From Candidatus Zhuqueibacterota bacterium (GTDB taxonomy: Bacteria; Zhuqueibacterota; QNDG01): a stretch of DNA of 5,913 nucleotides. Under the pieces are notes generated by a model. The model was not told the origin of the DNA, searched no databases, and saw nothing but the letters and a program-made list of their open reading frames with translations. Shown here one piece after another: positions 1 to 5,913 of this stretch; the stretch's first letter is position 1, and the number at the start of each line of letters is the position of its first letter. The stretch is taken from contig QNDG01000123.1 in assembly GCA_003645915.1 (NCBI GenBank), positions 1-5,913 of the forward strand, in the 5' to 3' direction. Position numbers and translations under genes: made by a program.

Positions 1-1689
1 AAAAAGATAACGTGCAAGCTCCTGTGCAAGATATGTTTTACCTACTCCTGTTGGCCCCAAAAAAATAAATGAACCGATCGGTCTGCGCGGATTTTTCAAT
101 CCTGCTCTTGTTCTCTGAATTGCCTTGCTTAAGGTTTCAATAACTTCATCCTGACCTACAACTCTTTTTTTCATTTCCACGGACATCTGAAGAAGCTTTT
201 CCGTTTCAGACTGAGCAACTTTTGATACCGGAATTGAAGTCATCATTGATACAACTTCAGCAATATCATCTTCTGATACCTGAGCTAAGACCTCTCCTAA
301 TTCACTTTCCCATCTCTCTTTTGCTTCTTCCAGCTCACGAATAAGCCTCTTTTCTCTGTCTCTTAAAATAGCAGCTTTTTCAAATTCCTGTTTTCTTATA
401 ACATTATTTTTCTCCCGGCGTATTACTTTAAGCCGCTCTTCAAGCATGGTAACTTCCTGAGGCACATTGATATTTGCAAGATGCACTTTTGCGCCTGCTT
501 CGTCCATTACATCAATTGCCTTATCCGGAAGGAATTTATCTGCAATATATCTTTCGGACAGCCGCACCGCTGCTTTTAAAGCAGCATCAGTATATTCAAC
601 GCGGTGATATTTTTCATATCTCTCTTTTAAACCGTAGAGAATTTTTATTGTATCTTCCGTATTAGGGGGATCAACTATAACTTTCTGAAAACGTCTCTCA
701 AGAGCGCCGTCTTTCTCTATGTACTGTCTGAATTCATCAAGAGTTGTAGCTCCTATACACTGAAGCTCTCCTCTTGCAAGAGCCGGTTTAAACATATTTG
801 ATGCATCAAGAGAACCGGAGGCCCCGCCTGCGCCTACAATTGTATGCAGTTCATCAATAAAAAGAATAATATCTCTTGATTTTACCAGTTCGTTCATAAT
901 TGCTTTCATGCGCTCTTCAAACTGACCTCTGTACTTTGTTCCTGCTACAATTGAACCAAGGTCAAGGGTTACGACCCTTTTATCATGAAGCACTCTCGGT
1001 ACATTCTTTTCAATGATTCTCATTGCAAGACCTTCAGCAATTGCTGTCTTCCCTACACCGGGCTCTCCAATAAGCACAGGGTTGTTCTTTTTTCTTCTTG
1101 AAAGAATCTGTGCAACCCGCTGGATTTCCATATCCCTTCCAATGACCGGATCGAGTTCATCCTTTTTGGCCATTTCGGTCAAATCCCGTCCAAAATGATC
1201 AAGCGCAGGAGTTTTGGATTTCTGTTTAATATCCTTTTGAGAAGCCGAAGCGCCTCTTAATATATTCTCAAGCTCTTCAATTATGGAATCGTACTTGGCA
1301 TCAAATTCAGACAGAACATTTGCTGCCACACCGTCAGTATCCTTTGACAGAGCCAGAAGTATGTGCTCTGTTCCGATAACGGTTTGTTTGAATTTTTGAG
1401 CCTCTGATGCAGCAATTCTTAAAACCCTTTCGGCACGTTTTGTAAATGGGATGTTTCCCATTGTAATTGTGCCGCCGGTTGATTTTACTGCATCTTCAAT
1501 TGCTTTTTTCAGCTCTTCAAGGTCAATTCCCAGGTTCTGGAGAATCTCAACCGCAATACCACTGCCTTCCCTGATAACTCCAAGAAGAAGATGTTCTGTA
1601 CCGATATAATCATGCCCAAGACGCAGAGCTTCCTCTCTTGAGAGCTGAATAACAACCTGTACCCTTTGCGAAAAATTATTTGTTATCAT
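1..1689 (-). CDS. clpC: ClpC-type AAA+ ATP-dependent Clp protease unfoldase, N-terminal 563 residues (3' end outside window)
   Basis: This Hsp100 hexameric unfoldase feeds proteins to the ClpP peptidase in the cytoplasm. The frame is open from ATG at 1689 to the window edge, so roughly the last 250-300 residues of a protein of about 810-850 are missing. The N-terminal double Clp-N repeat spans about 5-145 (REEALRLGHDYIGTEHLLLG, then a second copy with VIGTEHILLAL at 104-114). NBD1 has Walker A GEPGVGKT (208-215), pore loop GTKYRGQFEERM (250-261), Walker B ILFIDE (275-280), sensor GATTLDEF and arginine finger region ERRF (331-334). The middle domain is short and carries a UVR-like motif, RKQEFEKAAILRDREKRL (432-449). 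This marks ClpC rather than ClpA (no middle domain) or ClpB (long coiled coil). NBD2 begins with Walker A GPTGVGKT (545-552), and the fragment ends at ELARYLF. The ClpP-binding loop would lie beyond the edge, so ClpP partnership is inferred from the family. It lies 138 nt after lolD on the same strand. Confidence 0.95.
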   Translation of the reverse strand, partial: MITNNFSQRVQVVIQLSREEALRLGHDYIGTEHLLLGVIREGSGIAVEILQNLGIDLEELKKAIEDAVKSTGGTITMGNIPFTKRAERVLRIAASEAQKFKQTVIGTEHILLALSKDTDGVAANVLSEFDAKYDSIIEELENILRGASASQKDIKQKSKTPALDHFGRDLTEMAKKDELDPVIGRDMEIQRVAQILSRRKKNNPVLIGEPGVGKTAIAEGLAMRIIEKNVPRVLHDKRVVTLDLGSIVAGTKYRGQFEERMKAIMNELVKSRDIILFIDELHTIVGAGGASGSLDASNMFKPALARGELQCIGATTLDEFRQYIEKDGALERRFQKVIVDPPNTEDTIKILYGLKERYEKYHRVEYTDAALKAAVRLSERYIADKFLPDKAIDVMDEAGAKVHLANINVPQEVTMLEERLKVIRREKNNVIRKQEFEKAAILRDREKRLIRELEEAKERWESELGEVLAQVSEDDIAEVVSMMTSIPVSKVAQSETEKLLQMSVEMKKRVVGQDEVIETLSKAIQRTRAGLKNPRRPIGSFIFLGPTGVGKTYLAQELARYLF

Positions 1690-1699
1690 ATTTTTAAAA

Positions 1700-1704
1700 C
1701 CTCT
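1700..1704 (-). promoter_or_regulatory. Probable Shine-Dalgarno of clpC
   Basis: AGAGG lies ten nt upstream of the ATG at 1689-1687, a slightly long spacing. In the clpC frame a TAA stop occurs upstream at 1737-1735, with no other start codon between it and the ATG, so the start is well bounded. Confidence 0.55.
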
Positions 1705-1747
1705 ATGTAAACGATTTGTTATCTCTTTACTTATTTAACTTCATTTT

Positions 1748-1767
1748 AAAAAACAAGTTTCAAACTT
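1748..1767 (-). terminator. Weak hairpin plus T-run, possible lolD terminator or small palindromic operator
   Basis: On the minus strand AAGTTTGAAACTT (1767-1755) is a perfect palindrome around one central base, followed after one G by six T. The layout resembles an intrinsic terminator at the end of lolD. However, the realistic stem is only about five base pairs, is AT-rich and has a three-base loop, so it would be weak. It could equally be a protein-binding palindrome upstream of clpC, or chance in AT-rich DNA. Confidence 0.22.
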
Positions 1768-1827
1768 CCGGAGCAATACATATCACTGAAAATTCTGCAA
1801 ATTTCACGCCATAAATCATTATTATTT

Positions 1828-2529
1828 TTATAATAAATCTTTATCAATCTCTCTTAACCCTCTGTCTTTAATTTCCACTACTCTGTCCGAATAGCCTGCA
1901 ATTTTTTTACTGTGTGTTGCCACAACAAACGCCTTATTTTTCTTTCTTACCAGATTCCACATTTGAGACCGCAAAACTTCACTATTAACAGTATCAAGAT
2001 TACCCGTAGGTTCATCTGCAAGCACAATTAAAGGATCATTACACAATGCTCTTGCAAAAGCCACTCTCTGTTTCTCACCGCCGGACAATTCCGAAGGCTT
2101 GTGCCTCATCCTGTCCTTTAATCCTATTTCAAAAAGCAATTCTTCCGCTCTGCTATATACTTCCTTTATGTTTCTGCGGGCAATAAGACCCGGCATTGCA
2201 GCATTCTCAAGAGCAGTAAATTCAGGTAAAAGATGATGAAACTGAAAGATAAATCCAACTGTAATGTTTCTGAATGAATCCATTTCTTCATCATCCATGG
2301 AAAAAACTTCTGTATTATTCAGAAATAATTGCCCCTTTGTAGGTCTGTCAAGAGTACCTATAACATGCAGAAGAGTGCTCTTACCTACTCCTGATTCACC
2401 TATCACAGAGACAATTTCTCCCTTATTAATCTCCAGATTTATATTCTCAAGTACTTTTAACTCCTGATTCTGCGCCATAAAATAACTTTTATGTATCTGT
2501 TTTGCAGTAAGTATTATTTTTTTTTCCAA
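1828..2529 (-). CDS. lolD: LolD, ATPase of the lipoprotein-releasing ABC transporter
   Basis: This cytoplasmic ATP-binding subunit drives the LolC/E permease to release lipoproteins to LolA. Its 233 residues are the normal length for LolD. The ABC motifs appear in order and intact: Walker A GESGVGKS (44-51), Q-loop Q96, signature LSGGE (148-152), Walker B LIVLADEP (167-174) with catalytic E173, D-loop NLD (177-179) and switch histidine H206. The stretch FQFHHLLPEFTALENAAMP after the Q-loop is strongly characteristic of LolD and separates it from MacB-type and FtsE ATPases. It follows lolC after nine nt in the same reading frame, with the permease and ATPase presumably made in a coupled way. 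The start is TTG, chosen for its Shine-Dalgarno and because the N-terminal strand IILTAKQIHKSY is part of the fold. Stop TAA. A 138-nt gap follows before clpC. Confidence 0.94.
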   Translation of the reverse strand: MEKKIILTAKQIHKSYFMAQNQELKVLENINLEINKGEIVSVIGESGVGKSTLLHVIGTLDRPTKGQLFLNNTEVFSMDDEEMDSFRNITVGFIFQFHHLLPEFTALENAAMPGLIARRNIKEVYSRAEELLFEIGLKDRMRHKPSELSGGEKQRVAFARALCNDPLIVLADEPTGNLDTVNSEVLRSQMWNLVRKKNKAFVVATHSKKIAGYSDRVVEIKDRGLREIDKDLL

Positions 2530-2535
2530 ATCTAT

Positions 2536-2540
2536 CCCCT
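2536..2540 (-). promoter_or_regulatory. Shine-Dalgarno deciding the TTG start of lolD
   Basis: AGGGG on the minus strand overlaps the lolC TAG stop and is followed by a six-nt spacer (ATAGAT) and then TTG at 2529-2527. The lolC TAG itself closes the lolD frame upstream, leaving TTG as the only start before ATG at residue 18. Starting at residue 18 would remove the first beta-strand of the ABC domain and has no Shine-Dalgarno. Confidence 0.75.
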
Positions 2541-3780
2541 ATTCGTACCGTATTGCATCAACAGGCACAAGTTTAGATGCTTTTCTGGCCGGATAGAGCG
2601 CTGCGGCAAGACAAATCAATATTGCTGCAACTCCTATTGCCATAAAATCCGTTGCCTGTATTTTTACCGGTAAAACCGAAATAATGTACACATCTCCGGG
2701 CAGATGCAGAAACTGGTACTTTTGCTGAGCCCAGCACACAAGATAGCCAATCAGACTGCCGGTAAAAGTCCCGAACATTCCAACAATCATCCCCTGATAA
2801 AGAAAGATACGTGTAATGCTTTTTGAAGAAGAACCCATAGACTTTAAAATACCGATTTCTCTGGTTTTTTCCATTACAACCATAATTAAAGTACTGATTA
2901 TATTGAATGCAGCAACAAGTATAATAAGACAGAGGATGAGAAACGCAGCATATTTTTCAAGCTGCATCCATGAAAAAAGTGTTTTTCGCATCTCAAACCA
3001 GGTCTGGGGATAATAAGGAAAACCCATCCTGTGCTCAATCAGTTTTACTACTTTGTCGGCACGATATAGATCATCCAGCTTAATTTCTATACCGGACACT
3101 TTTCCGGGCATCATAAAAAGCTGTTGAGCCGATTTTATTGAGACGTATGCAAAAGTGTTATCAAACTCATACATGCCGGTTTCAAAAAATCCCGTTACAA
3201 CAAATTGTTTTATAGGAGGCGTCTGAAACATTGAACCTATGCCTTTTAAACTGATAAGAATTATCCTGTCTCCCACGTCAACCATAAGTTTATCAGCAAC
3301 CCATCTTCCTATAACAATTCCGGGCAGTTTTTGTCCTTCAGAAGTTTCTGAAATACCGAGATTCATCTCTCCGTAAACAATATTTTTGGGGATCTCGGAA
3401 ACTTTTCCGAAAGACTTTTCATCAACCCCCCTTATCATAATGCCGTCACTTCCGTCACCGCTTCTTATAATTGCTTTTTCATCTACATACGGCGACATTC
3501 CTGTAATATGAGGTATATCACTGATTTTGAGCATTACTGAATCAGCATTTGCCATTCCTTTAAAATGGAACGTTCGCAGGCGGATGTGCCCGTCAAATCC
3601 AATTATCCTGGACCGGACCTCCTGTTCAAATCCGTTCATTACTGATAACACAATAATGAGAGCTGCAACTCCAATTGTAACACCAAGTATTGTGATATAT
3701 GTTATAAGATTAATAAAGCCTCTTTTTCTTCTGGCTTTAAGATATCTTCTTGCAATAAAAAATTCGTATGATAGTTTCAC
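2539..3780 (-). CDS. lolC: LolC/LolE-family lipoprotein-releasing ABC permease
   Basis: This is an inner-membrane subunit that, with LolD, extracts mature lipoproteins from the outer leaflet of the inner membrane and passes them to the periplasmic carrier LolA. The length of 413 residues fits the family (about 400-415). A cytoplasmic N-terminus with [15 protein letters not shown] precedes TM1 at about 24-48. A large periplasmic domain spans about 50-270. Three clustered helices follow at about 277-302 (with FNIISTLIM), 326-351 and 378-398. This is the FtsX/MacB_PCD topology. [13 protein letters not shown] (304-316), after the second helix, is the conserved cytoplasmic coupling region that contacts the ATPase. 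The C-terminus [18 protein letters not shown] is typical of LolC/E. The periplasmic loop near 180-192 ([12 protein letters not shown]) may correspond to the LolA-binding hook of LolC, which is an inference by position. The start is GTG, overlapping the lysS TGA. The TAG stop is in frame with lolD, only four codons before its start. Only one permease gene is present here, so it could act as a LolF-like homodimer or pair with a partner encoded elsewhere. LolC versus LolE identity is uncertain. Confidence 0.9.
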   Translation of the reverse strand: MKLSYEFFIARRYLKARRKRGFINLITYITILGVTIGVAALIIVLSVMNGFEQEVRSRIIGFDGHIRLRTFHFKGMANADSVMLKISDIPHITGMSPYVDEKAIIRSGDGSDGIMIRGVDEKSFGKVSEIPKNIVYGEMNLGISETSEGQKLPGIVIGRWVADKLMVDVGDRIILISLKGIGSMFQTPPIKQFVVTGFFETGMYEFDNTFAYVSIKSAQQLFMMPGKVSGIEIKLDDLYRADKVVKLIEHRMGFPYYPQTWFEMRKTLFSWMQLEKYAAFLILCLIILVAAFNIISTLIMVVMEKTREIGILKSMGSSSKSITRIFLYQGMIVGMFGTFTGSLIGYLVCWAQQKYQFLHLPGDVYIISVLPVKIQATDFMAIGVAAILICLAAALYPARKASKLVPVDAIRYE

Positions 3781-5291
3781 TTCTGCTCCGGTTCGTCCTT
3801 TTTGTCGGCTTTTTCAGGCCTCATTTGCGGGAAAAGTATAACGTCTCTTATTGAAGGAGACGCTGTAAGAAGCATAACAAGTCTGTCAATTCCGATTCCA
3901 AGGCCTGCAGTAGGCGGCATTCCGTACTCAAGAGCACGGATATAATCCTCGTCAATCATCATTGCTTCTTCATCTCCCTGAGCCTTTAATCTTGCCTGTG
4001 CTTCAAAACGCTCTTTCTGGTCAATGGGATCATTGAGTTCACTGAAGGAGTTACACAGTTCCTTTCCCAGAACAAACGCTTCAAACCGCTCTGTTAACCC
4101 CGGTACTGAACGATGTTTCTTTGCAAGCGGAGAAATCTCTATGGGAAAGTCCTTGATAATTGTGGGCTCGATTAATTTTGGCTCAACATACTCGGAAAAT
4201 ATCTCATCAAGAAGCCTTCCTTTTCCTGCATTGGGCTCAACTTCAATATGCAATGATTTTGCAACCTGAAAAATCTGTTCCGTGGTTTTATCAAGCAAAT
4301 CGTGGCCTGTGTATTCTTTGATAGCTCCCATATAAGTCATGCGTTTCCACGGCGGTTTAATTTCAATAGTTTTTCCGTCAACTTCTATTTTGTGAGATCC
4401 GAAAACATTATTGCTTATTGTATAGACCATGTCTTCAACAAGATCCATCATAAACTCATAATCTTCATAAGCCACATAGAGCTCCATCATTGTAAATTCA
4501 GGGTTATGATCTCTGTCCATACCTTCATTACGGAAATCTTTTGAAATTTCAAAAACACCTTCAAATCCGCCTACAATCAGTCTTTTAAGATAGAGTTCGT
4601 CCGCTATACGCAGATAAAAAGTCATATCCAGAGTGTTGTGGTGCGTTACAAATGGTCTGGCATTTGCCCCCCCGTAAATAGGCTGCAGCACAGGTGTTTC
4701 AACTTCAAGATAGCCTCTGTTTTCAAGATAACGCCTCATTTCCGAAACAATTTTAGATCTTGCTTCAAATACCTTTCTTACATCGGAATTTACAATAAGA
4801 TCAACATATCTCTGTCTGTATCTCAGTTCTTTATCTGCAAAAGCATCATAAACTATTTTTTCATCGTCTTTAACCTGCTCCTTTACCACAGGGAGGGGTC
4901 TTAATGTTTTTGCAAGAAGCTCCAGCTTACTAACAAGAACAGTTATCTCACCGGTTTTTGTTTTAAACACCTGTCCCTTTACACCTATTATATCACCAAG
5001 GTCAAGATTTTTGAAAATTGAGTAGGTCTCTTCTCCTACATTGTCCTGCTTGACGTAAATCTGAATTTTACCGGATACATCCATAATGTGGGCAAAACTT
5101 GCCTTTCCCATTCTGCGCATGGACATTATACGCCCTGCTGTCGACACATCCATTGCTTCTTTATAAGCGGATAAAATTTCTTCTGCAGTATGAGTGCGTT
5201 TAAAAGAGTATCCGTATGCCTGAGCACCAAGTTCTTCTATTTTTTTAAGTTTCTGTAATCTCTGACTTCTTAAACTGCTGAGGGGATCCAA
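3777..5291 (-). CDS. lysS: Lysyl-tRNA synthetase, class II
   Basis: This cytoplasmic enzyme charges tRNA(Lys) with lysine through an aminoacyl-adenylate. The 504 residues match the usual bacterial class II LysRS length of about 490-510. An N-terminal helix ([22 protein letters not shown]) leads into the OB-fold anticodon-binding domain at about 51-128 ([21 protein letters not shown]). The class IIb catalytic core follows. Motif 1 is near 182-200 ([10 protein letters not shown]), and the GGANARPF loop at 207-214 is typical of LysRS. Motif 2 is at about 246-270 with FRNEG (R254, E256). [12 protein letters not shown] is at 411-422, and motif 3 [11 protein letters not shown] is at 463-473 with R470. 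A short charged tail ([14 protein letters not shown]) ends the protein. The start is TTG, supported by AAAGGAG six nt upstream and by an in-frame TAA just before it. The TGA stop overlaps the lolC start by four bases (GTGA), so the two genes are probably translationally coupled. No catalytic residue appears to be missing. Confidence 0.97.
   Translation of the reverse strand: MDPLSSLRSQRLQKLKKIEELGAQAYGYSFKRTHTAEEILSAYKEAMDVSTAGRIMSMRRMGKASFAHIMDVSGKIQIYVKQDNVGEETYSIFKNLDLGDIIGVKGQVFKTKTGEITVLVSKLELLAKTLRPLPVVKEQVKDDEKIVYDAFADKELRYRQRYVDLIVNSDVRKVFEARSKIVSEMRRYLENRGYLEVETPVLQPIYGGANARPFVTHHNTLDMTFYLRIADELYLKRLIVGGFEGVFEISKDFRNEGMDRDHNPEFTMMELYVAYEDYEFMMDLVEDMVYTISNNVFGSHKIEVDGKTIEIKPPWKRMTYMGAIKEYTGHDLLDKTTEQIFQVAKSLHIEVEPNAGKGRLLDEIFSEYVEPKLIEPTIIKDFPIEISPLAKKHRSVPGLTERFEAFVLGKELCNSFSELNDPIDQKERFEAQARLKAQGDEEAMMIDEDYIRALEYGMPPTAGLGIGIDRLVMLLTASPSIRDVILFPQMRPEKADKKDEPEQK
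3786..3789 (-). promoter_or_regulatory. Shine-Dalgarno deciding the GTG start of lolC
   Basis: GGAG lies five nt before GTG at 3780-3778, within the last codons of lysS. In the lolC frame a TGA stop occurs at 3816-3814, and no ATG, GTG or TTG codon lies between it and 3780. The GTG is therefore the only upstream start. The next methionine is residue 48, at the end of the first membrane helix. Confidence 0.75.
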
Positions 5292-5297
5292 AAATAA

Positions 5298-5304
5298 CTC
5301 CTTT
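5298..5304 (-). promoter_or_regulatory. Shine-Dalgarno deciding the TTG start of lysS
   Basis: On the minus strand this reads AAAGGAG, followed by a 6-nt spacer (TTATTT) and then TTG at 5291-5289. An in-frame TAA lies just upstream at 5309-5307. No ATG, GTG or other TTG codon sits between that stop and the chosen start. The next in-frame ATG is residue 47, inside the conserved N-terminal part. The site lies in the 22-nt prfB-lysS gap. Confidence 0.85.
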
Positions 5305-5313
5305 CCTTACCTG

Positions 5314-5913
5314 TTAACTGTATTTTAAAAGATATGCACGGATAAACCGCTCCAGATCGCCGTCCATAACCTGTTGGATATTGGAAGTTTCCACACCTGT
5401 TCTGTGGTCTTTTACCATTGTGTAGGGGTGGAATACATACGACCTGATCTGGCTTCCCCATGCTATGTCTTTTTTATTCTTTTCTATCTCTTTTAATTTT
5501 TCGTTTTCTTCTTCAAGCTTTTTCTGATACAACCTTGCTTTAAGAATTTTCATTGCATTTGCTTTATTCTGAAACTGAGAACGCTCATTCTGACACTGAA
5601 CTACTATATTTGTAGGCAGATGAGTTATGCGAACTGCGGAGCTGGTTTTATTAACATGTTGTCCTCCTGCCCCGGAAGCTCTGTACGTATCAACTCTGAT
5701 TTCAGACGGTTTTATCTCAATTTCTATATCATTTTCAACTTCAGGATATACAAAAACCGATGCAAAAGAAGTGTGTCTTCTTTTATTTGCATCAAAAGGA
5801 GAAATCCTTACAAGTCTGTGCACTCCTGCTTCTGCTTTCAGATAACCGAAACTGCTTTTCCCTTTAACTTCCAGAGTAGCGCTTTTAATTCCTGCTTCAT
5901 CACCTGCCTGCAG
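5314..5913 (-). CDS. prfB: Peptide chain release factor 2, C-terminal part (5' end outside window)
   Basis: This is a class I release factor that reads UGA and UAA stop codons in the ribosomal A site and triggers hydrolysis of peptidyl-tRNA in the cytoplasm. The frame is open from the window edge to a TAA stop, giving 199 residues of a protein that is usually about 365. The SPF stop-codon recognition tripeptide is visible at fragment residues 38-40 ([15 protein letters not shown]), which separates RF2 from RF1. The catalytic GGQ is at 83-85 inside [11 protein letters not shown]. The SPF-to-GGQ distance of 45 residues equals that in E. coli RF2. [13 protein letters not shown] and [11 protein letters not shown] near the end are also RF2-like. 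No true start is visible. The GTG at 5821-5823 that could be mistaken for a start is an internal valine of GVHRLVR. The early region where many prfB genes carry a programmed +1 frameshift lies outside the window, so autoregulation cannot be judged. lysS follows after 22 nt, as in the E. coli prfB-lysS pair. Confidence 0.97.
   Translation of the reverse strand: MQAGDEAGIKSATLEVKGKSSFGYLKAEAGVHRLVRISPFDANKRRHTSFASVFVYPEVENDIEIEIKPSEIRVDTYRASGAGGQHVNKTSSAVRITHLPTNIVVQCQNERSQFQNKANAMKILKARLYQKKLEEENEKLKEIEKNKKDIAWGSQIRSYVFHPYTMVKDHRTGVETSNIQQVMDGDLERFIRAYLLKYS

Larger units (their letters stand above)
1690..1827 (-). promoter_or_regulatory. lolD-clpC intergenic region, possible clpC promoter
   Basis: This 138-nt stretch is the only sizeable non-coding gap in the window. 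On the minus strand TAAAAT (1748-1743) matches five of six positions of a sigma-70 type -10 box and would give a leader of roughly 45-50 nt. No convincing -35 box lies at the right distance: position 1766-1771 reads CCGGAA. TTGAAA (1763-1758) is a fair -35 sequence but has only TTAAAT 19 nt downstream. I see no CIRCE element (TTAGCACTC-N9-GAGTGCTAA), no CtsR-type AGGTCAAA repeat and no clear Bacteroidetes-type TAnnTTTG box. Promoter presence is therefore plausible from the gap length but weakly supported by sequence. Confidence 0.25.

Noticed and set aside
1..1689. Identification of the 1-1689 gene as clpB or clpA.
   Set aside because: The middle domain is too short for the ClpB coiled coil but contains a UVR-like motif that ClpA lacks. 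The N-terminus is also ClpC-like.
1787..1806. Imperfect hairpin TGAAAATT-CTGC-AAATTTCA just after lolD.
   Set aside because: It has an AT-rich stem with a mismatch and no T-run after it on the transcribed strand. It is not a convincing terminator.
1760..1819. A 19-codon minus-strand open frame in the lolD-clpC gap (ATG at 1819, TGA at 1760; begins MIYGVKFAEF).
   Set aside because: There is no Shine-Dalgarno, it is very short and it sits in AT-rich DNA. Nothing in it resembles a known leader peptide, and an open frame this short is expected by chance.
1819..1836. An all-A/T inverted repeat TTATTAT-N4-ATAATAA across the lolD stop codon, considered as a terminator.
   Set aside because: The stem has no G-C pairs and no following T-run on the minus strand, so it would be too unstable. 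It is probably a composition effect.
3527..3841. A 104-codon plus-strand open frame opposite lolC/lysS, and other plus-strand frames of 60-88 codons across the window.
   Set aside because: They lie antisense to genes with complete, recognisable domain structures. Their translations show no family motif and they are best explained as shadows.
5270..5461. A 63-codon minus-strand frame overlapping the prfB end and lysS start.
   Set aside because: It is out of frame with both prfB and lysS, whose conserved residues account for the coding there. The translation shows no recognisable feature.
5821..5823. GTG as a possible start of a short release-factor-like protein of 169 residues.
   Set aside because: The frame stays open and conserved upstream to the window edge ([13 protein letters not shown]... 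is RF2-like). The codon is therefore an internal valine of a truncated prfB, not the start of a stand-alone small factor.

Overview
The window is a compact bacterial housekeeping region with all five genes on the minus strand. In transcription order they are prfB (5' end cut off by the window edge), lysS, lolC, lolD and clpC (3' end cut off). The base composition looks AT-leaning, at roughly 40% G+C judged from a few lines. AGA is common for arginine and ATA for isoleucine. The Lol genes imply an organism with an outer membrane. The ClpC N-terminus (an FSxRVQ.VI..SREEALRLGHDYIGTEHLLLG-type sequence) and the LolC C-terminus most resemble proteins of the Bacteroidetes/Chlorobi/Calditrichaeota/Cloacimonetes (FCB) assemblage. 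This lineage call is made from memory of the families, is moderate in confidence, and does not reach genus level.

Layout from the right edge leftwards: 5913-5314 is the C-terminal 199 residues of peptide chain release factor 2. After a 22-nt gap, 5291-3777 is a complete class II lysyl-tRNA synthetase. Its stop overlaps the start of 3780-2539, a LolC/E-family permease, in a GTGA junction. Nine nt further on, 2529-1828 is the LolD ATPase. A 138-nt gap (1690-1827) then precedes 1689-1, the first 563 residues of a ClpC-type AAA+ unfoldase. The spacing suggests prfB-lysS-lolC-lolD form one transcription unit. clpC is either its distal member or has its own promoter in the gap.

Functionally the block joins translation termination and lysine charging (the prfB-lysS pair is also adjacent in E. 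coli) to the inner-membrane machine that releases lipoproteins toward the outer membrane, and to a proteolytic unfoldase. LolC and LolD should form one complex. The link to ClpC is positional only.

The most notable points are small-scale. lysS, lolC and lolD all start on non-ATG codons (TTG, GTG, TTG), each backed by a good Shine-Dalgarno and by the absence of any other start. lolC and lolD lie in the same reading frame with one TAG as the only stop between them. I found no mobile element, CRISPR array, RNA gene or novel defence-like system. The region looks ordinary, and I do not claim otherwise.
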